A stretch of 64,000 nt of DNA from JBJMQS01 sp045802605 (GTDB taxonomy: Bacteria; Planctomycetota; Planctomycetia; Gemmatales; Gemmataceae), in NCBI GenBank assembly GCA_045802605.1, contig JBJMQS010000037.1, positions 139,320 through 203,319 on the forward strand, in the 5' to 3' direction. Position 1 is the stretch's first letter, and the number at the start of each line of letters is the position of its first letter. Below the pieces are notes generated by a model. The model saw only the letters and a program-made list of their open reading frames with translations. It ran no database searches and had not been told where the DNA came from. The position numbers were made by a program, and so were the translations under genes. Shown piece after piece: positions 18,522 to 26,777 of this stretch.

Positions 18522-20975
18522 ATGCCTACAGCGACGGCCAATGCCACTCAGAAGAACCGCCACGCGGCCCTCAAAACGCCTCTCGGCGAGGACGTCCTTT
18601 TGATTACGGCCTTCACCGGCGAAGAATGCATCTCCACGATGTTTGAATACCACGTTGATTGCGTTGCCGCGATCGACAAGAAAGTGGAGTTCGACAAGTT
18701 GATCGGGCAAGTGTGCTCGGTGAAGGTCGTCTACCCAGAAGCCGGGAAGCAGCGGTACTTCAATGGAATTTGCCTCGCTGTGAGCCAAGGCGAAAGTGAT
18801 GTGAACTGGGTGCATTATCGTTTGGATCTGGTACCAACACTTTGGCTTTTGGATTACAGAGTGCAAAGTCGGATTTTCCAGCACATCAGCGTGCCCGACA
18901 TTCTCAAAAAGGTTCTCCAAGGCTTGGAGGTGACCTTTGACCTCAAAGGAAAGTACGAAAAGCGCGATTACTGCGTGCAATACCGCGAGAGCGACTATTG
19001 GTTCGCCGCGCGGCTAATGGAGGAAGAGGGAATTTACTTCTATTTCACCCACGCTGAGGGCGGGCACACGATGATCGTTTCCGATCATTCGGCCGGCCAT
19101 AAGGATCTCGCTTACCAACCCTCGGTACTTTACAAGCATGTGCCGCAGTACGAGACGCCGGATGAGGATTGCATTTACGCCATGGAAAAGCGGCAGCAGT
19201 TGACATGCGGCAAGGTCACTTTGCGGGACCACAGTCCGGAACTAACGGGCAAGAATCTCGAAGCCCAAAAAGAGATTCAAGAATCCGTTCAGGTTGGAAC
19301 AACAACGCACAAACTCAAAGTCGGCCAAAATGGCCAACTCGAAATCTACCAATATCCGGGCGAATATGCCCAACGCTTTGACGGCATCAACGCCGGGGGC
19401 GGAGACCAAGCCGACGACGTCAAGAAGATCTTTGATGACAACGTTCGCACCGCGACCTTGCGCATGCAAGCCGAAGCGGCCCGCTCTATCGAACTGTCGG
19501 GCAAAAGCACTTGCCGCCAGTTTTCGTGCGGTCAGGCCTTGAGCGTCAAGGTGAATCCGGGCGATCCGCAAACCGCGCAGCTCGGCCCTGAAGGTAAATA
19601 TGTCCTCACGTTCGTGTCTCATGATCTCACGGCCCAAGGCGAGTATGCCTCAGGCGGCAGCTCTCAAGGCTTCTCGTACAAGAACACGTTTACAGTGATC
19701 CCGTATGCCTTGCCGTATCGTCCGCAACGCGCGAAAGAGAAGCCGACGGTGCAGGGTTGCCAAACGGCTACCGTGGTTGGCCCTGCCGGCGAAGAGATCT
19801 TCGTGGACAAATATGGTCGAGTGAAAGTGCAGTTCCATTGGGACCGAGAGGGCAAAAAAGACGCGGGCAGTTCCTGCTGGATTCGCGTCGGCACGAATTC
19901 CGCCGGCCGGGGCTGGGGTATTTATTCGATTCCACGCATCGGTCAGGAAGTGATCGTCGATTTTCTCGAAGGCGATCCCGATCAACCGATCATCGTGGGG
20001 AGCGTTTTCAACAACGATCAAATGCCTGCCTATAAGTTGCCCGACAACAAGACAAAGATGTACATCAAGACGAATTCCACGCCCGGCGGAGCGGGCCACA
20101 ACGAGATTTGCCTCGAAGACAAAAAGGGCCACGAGCAAATTCAGATACACGCCGAAAAGGACATGCACTCCGTTGTCGAAAACAATTGCTTCGAAGCGAT
20201 CGGCGTCGACCGCCATTTGGCCGTGGGCCACGATCGAGTCGAGGACGTCGGCAGAGATCAAGTGGTCAACATCCAGCGCGACCTGACCGAGAACATCCAA
20301 AGGAACGCGACACTCTTGGTGGGAGCCAACCAAACCATCATCGTTCAAAAGGACAAGTCGGAGCACATTCAAGCCAATAGCAATTTCATTGTCGATCAAA
20401 ATCACATGGTTGAGGTCGGAAGTAGTTTCTCCATGGTGGTTGGCCAGAATATGGCCATGTCGTGCGGAAAGAATTTCACAATGGCGATCGGCGCGGAACA
20501 GATTCTCACGGTTGGTGCCGACCAGCACACCCTTGTTGGCGGAACACAAACGGTCACGGTCAAAAAGGACCATTTTCTGAGCGTTCACGATGATCAAAGG
20601 ATCAAGGTTGGTGGCAACTTATCGACGAAAGTGCAAGGCAGTGAGTTCCGCAAAGTGGGCGAGTCCCTTATTATCCGCGCTGCCGATGAAATTCACCTGA
20701 AGGCGACGAAAATCATCCTCGAAGCTGAGGAGCAAATCACCATCAAGGGCCCGGGCGGATTCGTGGATATTTCCGCGGCCGCGACTGCCATCAAGGGTGC
20801 GATGGTGCTGATCAACAGTGGCGGCGCTGCCGGTGCCGGGAAGGGTGGGGATCCAGCCTCTCCGGAAGAGGCCAAGAAAGCGGAACAAGCCAAGAAACCA
20901 ACGAAGCCCGTGCCGCCTGCAATTGTCAAGGTGATCAAAGCACTCAAGAACTTAACTGGCTCGAAGTCTAACTAA
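18522..20975 (+). CDS. vgrG: Type VI-like spike protein VgrG
   Basis: 817 residues from the ATG at 18522, which has TTGGAG nine bases upstream (a TTG five codons earlier is the ribosome-binding site itself). The N-terminal 380 residues form the gp27-like base (FTGEECISTMFEYHVD..., YCVQYRESDYWFAARLMEEEGIYF). Next is the gp5-like OB fold with the hallmark DKYGRVKVQFHWDREG and SCWIRVGTNSAGRGWG. The beta-prism follows (about 540-700), with repeated 'VGxDxxxxV' units. A short Pro/Lys-rich tail ends the protein; I see no enzymatic effector domain. VgrG trimers form the tip of contractile injection machines. A PAAR gene follows after 13 bases, but no sheath, tube or baseplate genes lie in this window. 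Confidence 0.93.
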   Translation: MPTATANATQKNRHAALKTPLGEDVLLITAFTGEECISTMFEYHVDCVAAIDKKVEFDKLIGQVCSVKVVYPEAGKQRYFNGICLAVSQGESDVNWVHYRLDLVPTLWLLDYRVQSRIFQHISVPDILKKVLQGLEVTFDLKGKYEKRDYCVQYRESDYWFAARLMEEEGIYFYFTHAEGGHTMIVSDHSAGHKDLAYQPSVLYKHVPQYETPDEDCIYAMEKRQQLTCGKVTLRDHSPELTGKNLEAQKEIQESVQVGTTTHKLKVGQNGQLEIYQYPGEYAQRFDGINAGGGDQADDVKKIFDDNVRTATLRMQAEAARSIELSGKSTCRQFSCGQALSVKVNPGDPQTAQLGPEGKYVLTFVSHDLTAQGEYASGGSSQGFSYKNTFTVIPYALPYRPQRAKEKPTVQGCQTATVVGPAGEEIFVDKYGRVKVQFHWDREGKKDAGSSCWIRVGTNSAGRGWGIYSIPRIGQEVIVDFLEGDPDQPIIVGSVFNNDQMPAYKLPDNKTKMYIKTNSTPGGAGHNEICLEDKKGHEQIQIHAEKDMHSVVENNCFEAIGVDRHLAVGHDRVEDVGRDQVVNIQRDLTENIQRNATLLVGANQTIIVQKDKSEHIQANSNFIVDQNHMVEVGSSFSMVVGQNMAMSCGKNFTMAIGAEQILTVGADQHTLVGGTQTVTVKKDHFLSVHDDQRIKVGGNLSTKVQGSEFRKVGESLIIRAADEIHLKATKIILEAEEQITIKGPGGFVDISAAATAIKGAMVLINSGGAAGAGKGGDPASPEEAKKAEQAKKPTKPVPPAIVKVIKALKNLTGSKSN

Positions 20976-20988
20976 CAAGGAATGACTG

Positions 20989-21282
20989 ATGCCCCCAGCA
21001 GCACGCGTCAGCGATAACCATGTTTGTCCCATGGTGACAGGCATTGTACCTCATGTGGGTGGGCCAATTATTCCTCCCGGCGAGCCGACCGTGCTGATTG
21101 GAAAGTTGCCGGCCGCTCGAGTAGGTGACAAATGCATTTGCGTGGGGCCGCCAGACGTGATTGCCAAAGGCTCGAGTAATGTCATGATCGGCAACCTCCC
21201 CGCGGCGCGATTACTGGATCAAACAGCCCACGGCGGTGTCATCGTCGGGCCCGGCGAACCTACCGTTATGATTGGCGGGTGA
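20989..21282 (+). CDS. PAAR-domain spike tip protein
   Basis: 97 residues and essentially only a PAAR domain: PPAARVSDNHVCPMVTGIVPHVGGPI at the start, an ARVGDKCICVGPPDVIAKGS centre and a final GGVIVGPGEPTVMIGG. The PAAR motif ('PAAR' at 3-6, repeated at 39-42 and 65-68) and conserved His/Cys residues fit the zinc-binding conical tip that caps the VgrG trimer. It is 13 bases after vgrG and clearly co-transcribed. No toxin extension is fused. Its 3' end overlaps the convergent permease gene by 17 bases. Confidence 0.92.
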   Translation: MPPAARVSDNHVCPMVTGIVPHVGGPIIPPGEPTVLIGKLPAARVGDKCICVGPPDVIAKGSSNVMIGNLPAARLLDQTAHGGVIVGPGEPTVMIGG

Positions 21283-22450
21283 CATTCGTCAGTTGCGGCA
21301 CGATCGCAGTGTCGTCGTTATCCAAATGGCCTCCGGGCTTAACCGGGACGACGGCCAGTGGCGCCACATGCCGGGCGCTCATCAAATTGGCCCAGGCCTC
21401 CCACCCGGGCACATGCTCGCAAATCGCTTTGATCGCGCCCATGAGCGGCATCGCCAGGAACAGGCCCGGTACTCCCCAAACCAATTCCCAGAACAAGCAG
21501 GCCAGCATCACGGTCGTCGCATTCAAATCCATGTGCCGTCCCATCAAGAGCGGCACGATCACATAGCCTTCGACAACGATGATGGCTGAGTAAAAGCCGA
21601 GCACCGCCAGGGCGTACCACCCATTTGGGCTCGACACGAGCGCTTCCAACAGCGGCGGTCCCGCGGCGACGATCGGCCCGATATAGGGGATGTAGCACAA
21701 CACGCCGGTGAGCAGCGCCCATACCCACGCCTGTCGTAACCCAAGGAACGAGTAAACCACGCCGACCAAAACGGCGATGCCGATGTTGATAACAGTTCGC
21801 CAAATCAAAAAGTCGCGGACCACGACCGACATAGCCGTGAGTGCGGAAACAACTTTGCCCTGCACGCCGGGAGACGGGCCAAACACCTCAACAATGCGTC
21901 TGGTAAGCATCCGGCCCTCCATGAGGAGGAAGAGCAAGATGAACAGAATGAGAATCAGTTGCCAAAGGTAGGCGCTGACATAACCCAGCGCGGTCCAAAC
22001 AGCTTGCAGAACATATTCGCCTTCCAGCGTTCGCTTGATCGTGAGAAAGAGCGCCGAGTCATCAGGATTGGGTGGCAACACTTCGTCCGGATTCAGATGC
22101 GTGTACGAATTCACCTGCTCGCGCAGTTTGGAGTAGAACTGCCGCTGTGCTTCCGGGTTGTTTGGGTTGGGCACGCTCTGCAAAAGCCGCGGGACCGCGA
22201 TCAATGCTCCGCCAACGACGATGACATTGAACAAGACCAGGCCCGCGACGGCCGTCGTGCAAGCCAGCGGCCACGGCAGGCGATAGTAGTTGTGCAGACG
22301 GTTGGCGGACGGCCAGAGAATGGTGGCGAGAAACACAGCGAAGATCAGCGGCAAGAAGATCGTGCTGCCCAGGCGAAGCGTGACTACGCCACCCAAGATG
22401 GCGACGAGGTTAAGCCCGATCCGTGCGGCGAGCCCGAGCTTCAAATCCAT
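21266..22450 (-). CDS. AI-2E family transporter (PerM/YhhT-like)
   Basis: 394-residue polytopic inner-membrane protein with about eight hydrophobic segments in the AI-2E arrangement: LIFAVFLATILWPSANRL near the N-terminus, a soluble stretch at about 90-140, then the conserved LLTGVLCYIPYIGPIVAAGPPLL and a PLLMGRHMDLN motif near the C-terminus. Members export various small molecules or ions; the autoinducer-2 name fits only some of them, so no substrate is assigned. It follows the histidine kinase by 32 bases and overlaps the end of the convergent PAAR gene. Confidence 0.88.
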   Translation of the reverse strand: MDLKLGLAARIGLNLVAILGGVVTLRLGSTIFLPLIFAVFLATILWPSANRLHNYYRLPWPLACTTAVAGLVLFNVIVVGGALIAVPRLLQSVPNPNNPEAQRQFYSKLREQVNSYTHLNPDEVLPPNPDDSALFLTIKRTLEGEYVLQAVWTALGYVSAYLWQLILILFILLFLLMEGRMLTRRIVEVFGPSPGVQGKVVSALTAMSVVVRDFLIWRTVINIGIAVLVGVVYSFLGLRQAWVWALLTGVLCYIPYIGPIVAAGPPLLEALVSSPNGWYALAVLGFYSAIIVVEGYVIVPLLMGRHMDLNATTVMLACLFWELVWGVPGLFLAMPLMGAIKAICEHVPGWEAWANLMSARHVAPLAVVPVKPGGHLDNDDTAIVPQLTNVTRQS

Positions 22451-22482
22451 GCTCGTCCCTCGATGTTCACCTACAATTGCGG

Positions 22483-24468
22483 CTACAGCGAACCGAGCAG
22501 TTTGGTCAGAGCCGTGAAATCCATCGGCTTAACCAGATGATGGTCGAATCCCGCCTGTTTCGATTTCTGGCGATCCGATTCCTGACCCCAACCAGTCAAA
22601 GCCACCAGCACGACCCCTTTGCCCCATGGCTGCTCGCGAATTCGCCGGCACGCCTCCAAGCCATTCATCTTTGGCAGGCCGATATCAAGCAGGACCAAAT
22701 CGGGTCGAAACTGCTCGGCCGCTTGCACGGCTTCCAGGCCATCATAAGCTAGCCGCGTTTCGTTGCCGCTCATTTGCAAAAGCATTGCTAGCGACTCGGC
22801 ACTATCCTTGTTGTCATCGACAACGAGAACCCGCCGTGACGGAGGCGTCGAAGGCGCGGTGGCCTGACCGTCCATTTCGTGGACCGCAACAGTGCCTTCG
22901 TCTTTGCCCGCCGGCAGGCGAATCACAAATTCCGAACCCTGGCCCGGACCCTCGCTCAATGCCTCGACGGAACCGCCGTGCATTTTCACCAACCGACGAA
23001 CCAGCGTCAGACCAATGCCCAGCCCTCCCTGCGCCCGGTCAATCGAGTGGCCGACTTGGGCAAACATCTCGAACACCCGCGGCAGCATGTCCGCCGGTAT
23101 GCCGAGCCCGTTATCCTGCACTCGAATAATCGCTTCATCCCCGACGCGCTCAGCCGTCAACCAGATTTGTCCGCCCGGCTCAGTGTATTTACATGCATTG
23201 GTCAACAAGTTATCCAAGACTTGCGTCAATCGGATCTGATCGGCATAAAGCCGAATCGGCTCCTTCGGCAATGTCACCATGAGGTTATGGCCGGCCGTGT
23301 TGATCATCGGCTGAATGGCTTCGACAGCCGGTTCAACGATCTGACTGAGAGTCACGGGTGCCAGTTGCAGGTCGAGCTTGTCGCGGGCGATGCGGCTGAC
23401 ATCGAGCAGATCATCCGTGAGCCGGACCATCTGAGCCATCTGCCGTTCCATGGTCGTACGGGCTCGTTCAATCAATGCCGGCTCGCTTTTCGCTTGCTTC
23501 ATGATCTCGATGGAATTGCGAATCGGCGCCAGGGGGTTTCTGAGTTCGTGTGCGAGCGTCGCCAGGAATTCGTCCTTGCGGCGATCGGCCTCGCGGATTG
23601 TTTGCTCTCGGCTACTGACCGCGGCAACAGACCACCAAAGCACCGCGCAATTCAGCACAATGAGCATGAGGACTAACATCGCCGTGCCCATGCCGCTGTC
23701 GAAATAATTGGACTGTTCGCCCAATAAATGTAGCCAGCCGAGAAGCATCGGCATGACGATGACGAATGGCAACGCTCGCCGCGCCAAGAGGCCTGCGCCG
23801 CTGTCCTCGCAGAGTTCGCGAACGGGCCGATGTTCAAAGATGGCGGCGCTGAGCCCAAGGCCCAATGCCGCCAAGATGATGGCGGTCTGAAATGCGACTC
23901 CCGTAAATTGCGGCACCGCATAAAGTTCATCGGCATTGAAAAGGTAACCGGTTAACGCCAGTAGTGCGATGAACGTGGTGGCTAACCCTAACATGGTGGC
24001 GGCAAAACGTAGCCTTCCGCCGATCCGTCCATGCGCAAAGATGAATCCGATTCCAAGCAGCCCGAACGCTAACGCGGCGGGGGGGCCCATGCGTCCTGGC
24101 GAAGCTGCGCCAATCATGCCCCAGGGCTTCTTCACCAAGCACGTATCAATTCCCAGATCGACGCCAAAGAGGTGCTCAAACAGCGTGGCCATGCCGATGA
24201 GGCCGGCGATGCCGCCGAGCACGCTGACCCACCTCGATTGACGGCGCGACAACAGCAATAATGCGCCGCCGGCACACACCGCCGCGATCGCGGTGTTGAC
24301 GAACATGCTGATGCCATGGCCGCCCCACTGCGTAAGGAACGGCCAGTCGCCCGCCCAGCCGACCATCGTGGTGACCCCACCGACGAGCGCAAGAGTGCCC
24401 AAGACCTGCGAGACGATTTGCGCCGGTCGGTGACAACGCAATGGAAATGGATGAACGGGTGGGTCCAA
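22483..24468 (-). CDS. Hybrid sensor histidine kinase / response regulator
   Basis: 661 residues from a TTG at 24468 that has AAGGAGG four bases upstream; an ATG further up would overlap the redoxin gene, so the TTG is preferred. The N-terminal 260 residues carry about eight hydrophobic segments (a membrane sensor without a named family). Then HisKA with the phospho-acceptor His307 in LAHELRNPLAP, an ATPase domain (NLLTNACKYTEPGG, VQDNGLGIPADML, GGLGIGLTLV), and a C-terminal receiver with Asp595 in LVLLDIGLPKMNG. The signal and output gene are unknown. It follows the probable selenoprotein by 29 bases, so a membrane redox signal is possible but unproven. Confidence 0.9.
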   Translation of the reverse strand: MDPPVHPFPLRCHRPAQIVSQVLGTLALVGGVTTMVGWAGDWPFLTQWGGHGISMFVNTAIAAVCAGGALLLLSRRQSRWVSVLGGIAGLIGMATLFEHLFGVDLGIDTCLVKKPWGMIGAASPGRMGPPAALAFGLLGIGFIFAHGRIGGRLRFAATMLGLATTFIALLALTGYLFNADELYAVPQFTGVAFQTAIILAALGLGLSAAIFEHRPVRELCEDSGAGLLARRALPFVIVMPMLLGWLHLLGEQSNYFDSGMGTAMLVLMLIVLNCAVLWWSVAAVSSREQTIREADRRKDEFLATLAHELRNPLAPIRNSIEIMKQAKSEPALIERARTTMERQMAQMVRLTDDLLDVSRIARDKLDLQLAPVTLSQIVEPAVEAIQPMINTAGHNLMVTLPKEPIRLYADQIRLTQVLDNLLTNACKYTEPGGQIWLTAERVGDEAIIRVQDNGLGIPADMLPRVFEMFAQVGHSIDRAQGGLGIGLTLVRRLVKMHGGSVEALSEGPGQGSEFVIRLPAGKDEGTVAVHEMDGQATAPSTPPSRRVLVVDDNKDSAESLAMLLQMSGNETRLAYDGLEAVQAAEQFRPDLVLLDIGLPKMNGLEACRRIREQPWGKGVVLVALTGWGQESDRQKSKQAGFDHHLVKPMDFTALTKLLGSL

Positions 24469-24497
24469 GCGACCTCCTTGCCGTCTCACTATAGCAG

Positions 24498-25295
24498 TTA
24501 CGAATTTGCGGGGTATGAGGTTGGCGGCAACCGCGCATCGAGTTCGGCCAAAAGCTCTTTCACCGAAAGGCGGGAAATGACTTCGCCCGGGCGAAACAGC
24601 CATCGTACGGTGCCGGACGAATCGATGATAAAGGTCGTGGGCGCCGCCACGTCTTCGCCATGCTGGCCGGCTTTCGGATGAAGTACGGACGCGGCGGAAA
24701 TGAGTTTCTTCTCGGCGTCCGCGACGACCACAAGGTGAGGATAGTCCTTCTGGGTTTTCGCCGCATCATCCAAGGGATCATTCGAAGCGACGATAATTCG
24801 TGTATTCCGTTTGGCAAAGTCCGCATGATGCTTCTCGAGCTCAACTAGCTCGATCATGCAGACCGGTCACCACCGGCCGCGGAAGAAAAGCAAAATGGAG
24901 TTCTTATCGCTTTTCAAATTCTCTTGGCTAAATGCTGCGCCATCGGCCAGCGTGGTCGTGAACGGCGGGAACGGCAGTCCCACCTTAACCGGCCCCGCAT
25001 ATGCCGGCGTTGCGAACATCCAGAGGAACGCACTCCATTGCAGCGCGGCCAAGCCGCCGAAGAGGACAAGGAAGACCCATCGCGTCACCGTGCGCCGCTT
25101 GGCTAGTGCCGCAACAATCAGCACGACACCAAACGTCGCAAGGATCGGCATATACCACGGCGTGAAAAGAATGTGGGCGCTGACTTGTGCGAAATAGGCT
25201 CCCATGCCGGCCAAAGCGAGGAAGATGCCTAACAACAGAAGGCTACGGCCAGATCGAAGTGGCGCTGAAGTCGCCTGCGGTGTGAAGTTGCTCAT
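24498..25295 (-). CDS. Probable selenoprotein: membrane-anchored AhpC/TSA-type redoxin with UxxC active site (in-frame TGA)
   Basis: 265 residues if TGA at 24869-24867 is read as selenocysteine (residue 143). The ATG at 25295 has GAGAG seven bases upstream. Residues about 20-110 hold three transmembrane helices. The redoxin domain starts near GLPFPPFTTTLADGAAF and reaches LLFFRGRW, then TGA, then PVCMIELVELEKHH, exactly where relatives read RGxWCPxC. The TGA thus replaces the first (attacking) cysteine of the CxxC pair and Cys146 remains. After it come APTTFIIDSSGTVRWLF and the usual redoxin C-terminus, in frame with no other stop. A 45-base hairpin follows the TGA (separate entry). A standard caller splits it into a 148-residue membrane protein and a 119-residue 'redoxin'. 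Alternatives: a TGC-to-TGA sequencing error or a nonsense mutation. No selA/B/C/D gene lies in the window. Confidence 0.8.
24819..24869 (-). promoter_or_regulatory. UGA codon with downstream SECIS-like hairpin
   Basis: Reading the minus strand after TGA (24869-24867): GTCTGCATGAT (24863-24853) pairs with ATCATGCGGAC (24829-24819), 11 pairs with one G-U. Inside, CGAGC (24852-24848) pairs with GCTCG (24840-24836), and U47-A41 can add a pair, leaving the loop AGUUG. Six unpaired bases (24835-24830) lie on the 3' side. The apical loop begins 20 bases after the UGA and has G at its second position. This agrees with the published bacterial SECIS pattern (loop 16-37 bases downstream, G in the first two loop positions). 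Folding was done by eye. Confidence 0.7.
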
Positions 25296-25309
25296 GCTTT
25301 GTCTCTCGG

Positions 25310-25759
25310 TCACGATGGCTCGGGGTTATCGAATGATTCTATGTTTTCGGAATCGAAATCTAACTCATCATCGCCGACGTCCATGAACGCTTTGCAGTGA
25401 GGGCAGGTTTGAATTGTACCCGCCAAGGCAGCAGCGAACGTTGAGGCTTTGCCGCACTCCTCGCAAGTTGCTTCCAAGTCCTCGTTCGAAACAGTTTGCG
25501 CCGTTTCGGCGCGATGGCGGACGACCATTCTCTGCTCATATTCTGCCAAGATCGGTGCAGCCCGCTCTACATCTTTTCGTTCAATCCAAACCTGCGCTTT
25601 GTAAAGTTCTGGCAATTGCCCCAGCCACCCCATCGCAACATGAGAGATGTCTTCCGTGACATACGCCTCGATTCCCGCGTCCGCCAACATATTTCGGACA
25701 ATGTAGGCTTCTGGATTACTAGCCGAATTGTGCACCGCAACAGCGTCATCCAAAGGCAT
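25310..25759 (-). CDS. DUF2007-like protein with C-terminal zinc ribbon
   Basis: 149 residues. Start at ATG 25759 with GGAGGG nine bases upstream; the frame stays open further upstream but only as antisense-like sequence inside folD. The N-terminal half (VHNSASNPEAYIVRNMLADAGIEAYVTED... QVWIERKDVERAAPILAEYE) matches the DUF2007 'putative signal transducing' fold. The C-terminal half has CEECGK and CPHC, a four-cysteine zinc ribbon, then an acidic tail. It starts 2 bases after the folD stop and ends 14 bases before the redoxin start, so it is in the same operon. Function unknown. Confidence 0.82.
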   Translation of the reverse strand: MPLDDAVAVHNSASNPEAYIVRNMLADAGIEAYVTEDISHVAMGWLGQLPELYKAQVWIERKDVERAAPILAEYEQRMVVRHRAETAQTVSNEDLEATCEECGKASTFAAALAGTIQTCPHCKAFMDVGDDELDFDSENIESFDNPEPS

Positions 25760-25761
25760 AA

Positions 25762-26628
25762 CTATTTTCCCTCCGTCATCTCCGCCGCCCGCAGCGCATT
25801 GACCAGCAGCATTGTAATCGTCATCGGCCCCACGCCACCCGGCACCGGGGAGATGGCGCGGGCAATCGGGGCGACGGCGTCGAAGTCCACGTCGCCGACG
25901 AGTTTGCCATCGGGCAGTTTGTTCGTACCCACGTCCACGACCACCGCGCCAGGTCGCACCATATCGGCAGTGATGCACCTCGGTTGGCCGGCGGCGGCGA
26001 CCAGGATGTCGGCAGTGCGGCAAAGCTCAGCCAGGTTTCGCGTCTTGGTGTGAGCGATGGTCACCGTGGCGTTGCCGCCGGGCCACTTCTGTGCGAGCAA
26101 TAGCGCGAGCGGTTTGCCCACGATATTACTTCGGCCCACGATGACGACGTGCGCTCCTTCGATGCCGATGCCATTGCGCACCAGCAATTGCTGCACGCCA
26201 TGCGGCGTGCAGGGCAGAAAGCGCGGATGACCGGCCGCCAGCAGGCCGAGGTTTTCCGGATGGAATGCATCGACGTCCTTGCGTGGGTCAATCGAGCGAA
26301 TGACCTTGGATTCGTCGAAACTCGCCGGCAGCGGCAACTGCACGAGAATCCCGTGCACTTCGGGGTCCGCATTCAATTGCGAAACGACTTCCAACAATCG
26401 CTCCTGCGTGGTGTCGGCCGCCAGATCGTGATCCCGGCTCACCATCCCGACTTTGGCACACGAGCGGCGCTTATTGCGCACATAGACCTGGCTGGCCGGG
26501 TTGTTCCCGATCAGCACCGTGGCCAAGCCCGGCGGGCGCTTTCCGGCGGCGACCCGGGCCGCCACTTGCCCGGCCAACTCGGCCTGCATCGTTTCCGCAA
26601 GTTTCTTTCCGTCGAGTAGTAGTTCCAT
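25762..26628 (-). CDS. folD: Bifunctional methylenetetrahydrofolate dehydrogenase / methenyltetrahydrofolate cyclohydrolase
   Basis: 288 residues, the usual FolD length. It interconverts 5,10-methylene-THF and 10-formyl-THF in the cytoplasm using NADP. Visible signatures: SQVYVRNKRRSCAKVGM with the catalytic Lys in the first FolD motif, GILVQLPLPASFD, DVDAFHPENLG, the nucleotide site VVIVGRSNIVGKPLALLL and the C-terminal PVPGGVGPMTITMLL. First gene of the minus-strand run 26628-21266. Its 5' leader overlaps the hairpin at 26633-26728, which lies between it and a divergent gene. Confidence 0.97.
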   Translation of the reverse strand: MELLLDGKKLAETMQAELAGQVAARVAAGKRPPGLATVLIGNNPASQVYVRNKRRSCAKVGMVSRDHDLAADTTQERLLEVVSQLNADPEVHGILVQLPLPASFDESKVIRSIDPRKDVDAFHPENLGLLAAGHPRFLPCTPHGVQQLLVRNGIGIEGAHVVIVGRSNIVGKPLALLLAQKWPGGNATVTIAHTKTRNLAELCRTADILVAAAGQPRCITADMVRPGAVVVDVGTNKLPDGKLVGDVDFDAVAPIARAISPVPGGVGPMTITMLLVNALRAAEMTEGK

Positions 26629-26632
26629 GCAT

Positions 26633-26728
26633 AAGAGTTTACCGCCGAGACGCAGAGTGCGCAGAGGTAATACCGAGAAGACTCTCCAGTTTTTCTCTGC
26701 GCCCTCTGCGTCTCCGCGGTAAACTCTT
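26633..26728. repeat. CAGAG-type hairpin (9-mer version), divergent gap
   Basis: Arms AAGAGTTTACCGCCGAGACG and CGTCTCCGCGGTAAACTCTT are near-perfect reverse complements, with CGCAGAG repeats inside. It starts five bases upstream of the folD ATG and ends 50 bases before the glycosyltransferase ATG. It therefore lies in the leader of divergent genes, where a terminator is not needed. Confidence 0.88.
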
Positions 26729-26777
26729 GTCTCTTTTGGACTTCACACTTTTCGGCGCTGGCGGTATCGTTTTGCCC

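Noticed and set aside
19650..20597. Minus-strand open frame opposite vgrG
   Set aside because: Antisense shadow of the repeat-rich VgrG beta-prism.
24469..24603. Histidine kinase starting at an ATG near 24603
   Set aside because: That extension would overlap the redoxin coding region by over 100 bases and is Arg/Pro-rich without a signal sequence; a TTG with AAGGAGG lies at 24468.
24498..25313. Two separate genes (a 148-residue membrane protein and a 119-residue redoxin) or a pseudogene with a nonsense mutation
   Set aside because: The TGA falls exactly on the catalytic cysteine codon, the second half starts inside the CxxC motif without its own ribosome-binding site, the frame is otherwise intact, and a SECIS-like hairpin follows. 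A sequencing error at one base remains the main alternative and is stated in the entry.
25760..26023. N-terminal extension of the zinc-ribbon protein (88 extra residues)
   Set aside because: It lies antisense-like inside folD codons on the same strand in another frame, is Arg/His/Gly-rich, and the ATG at 25759 has a good ribosome-binding site.
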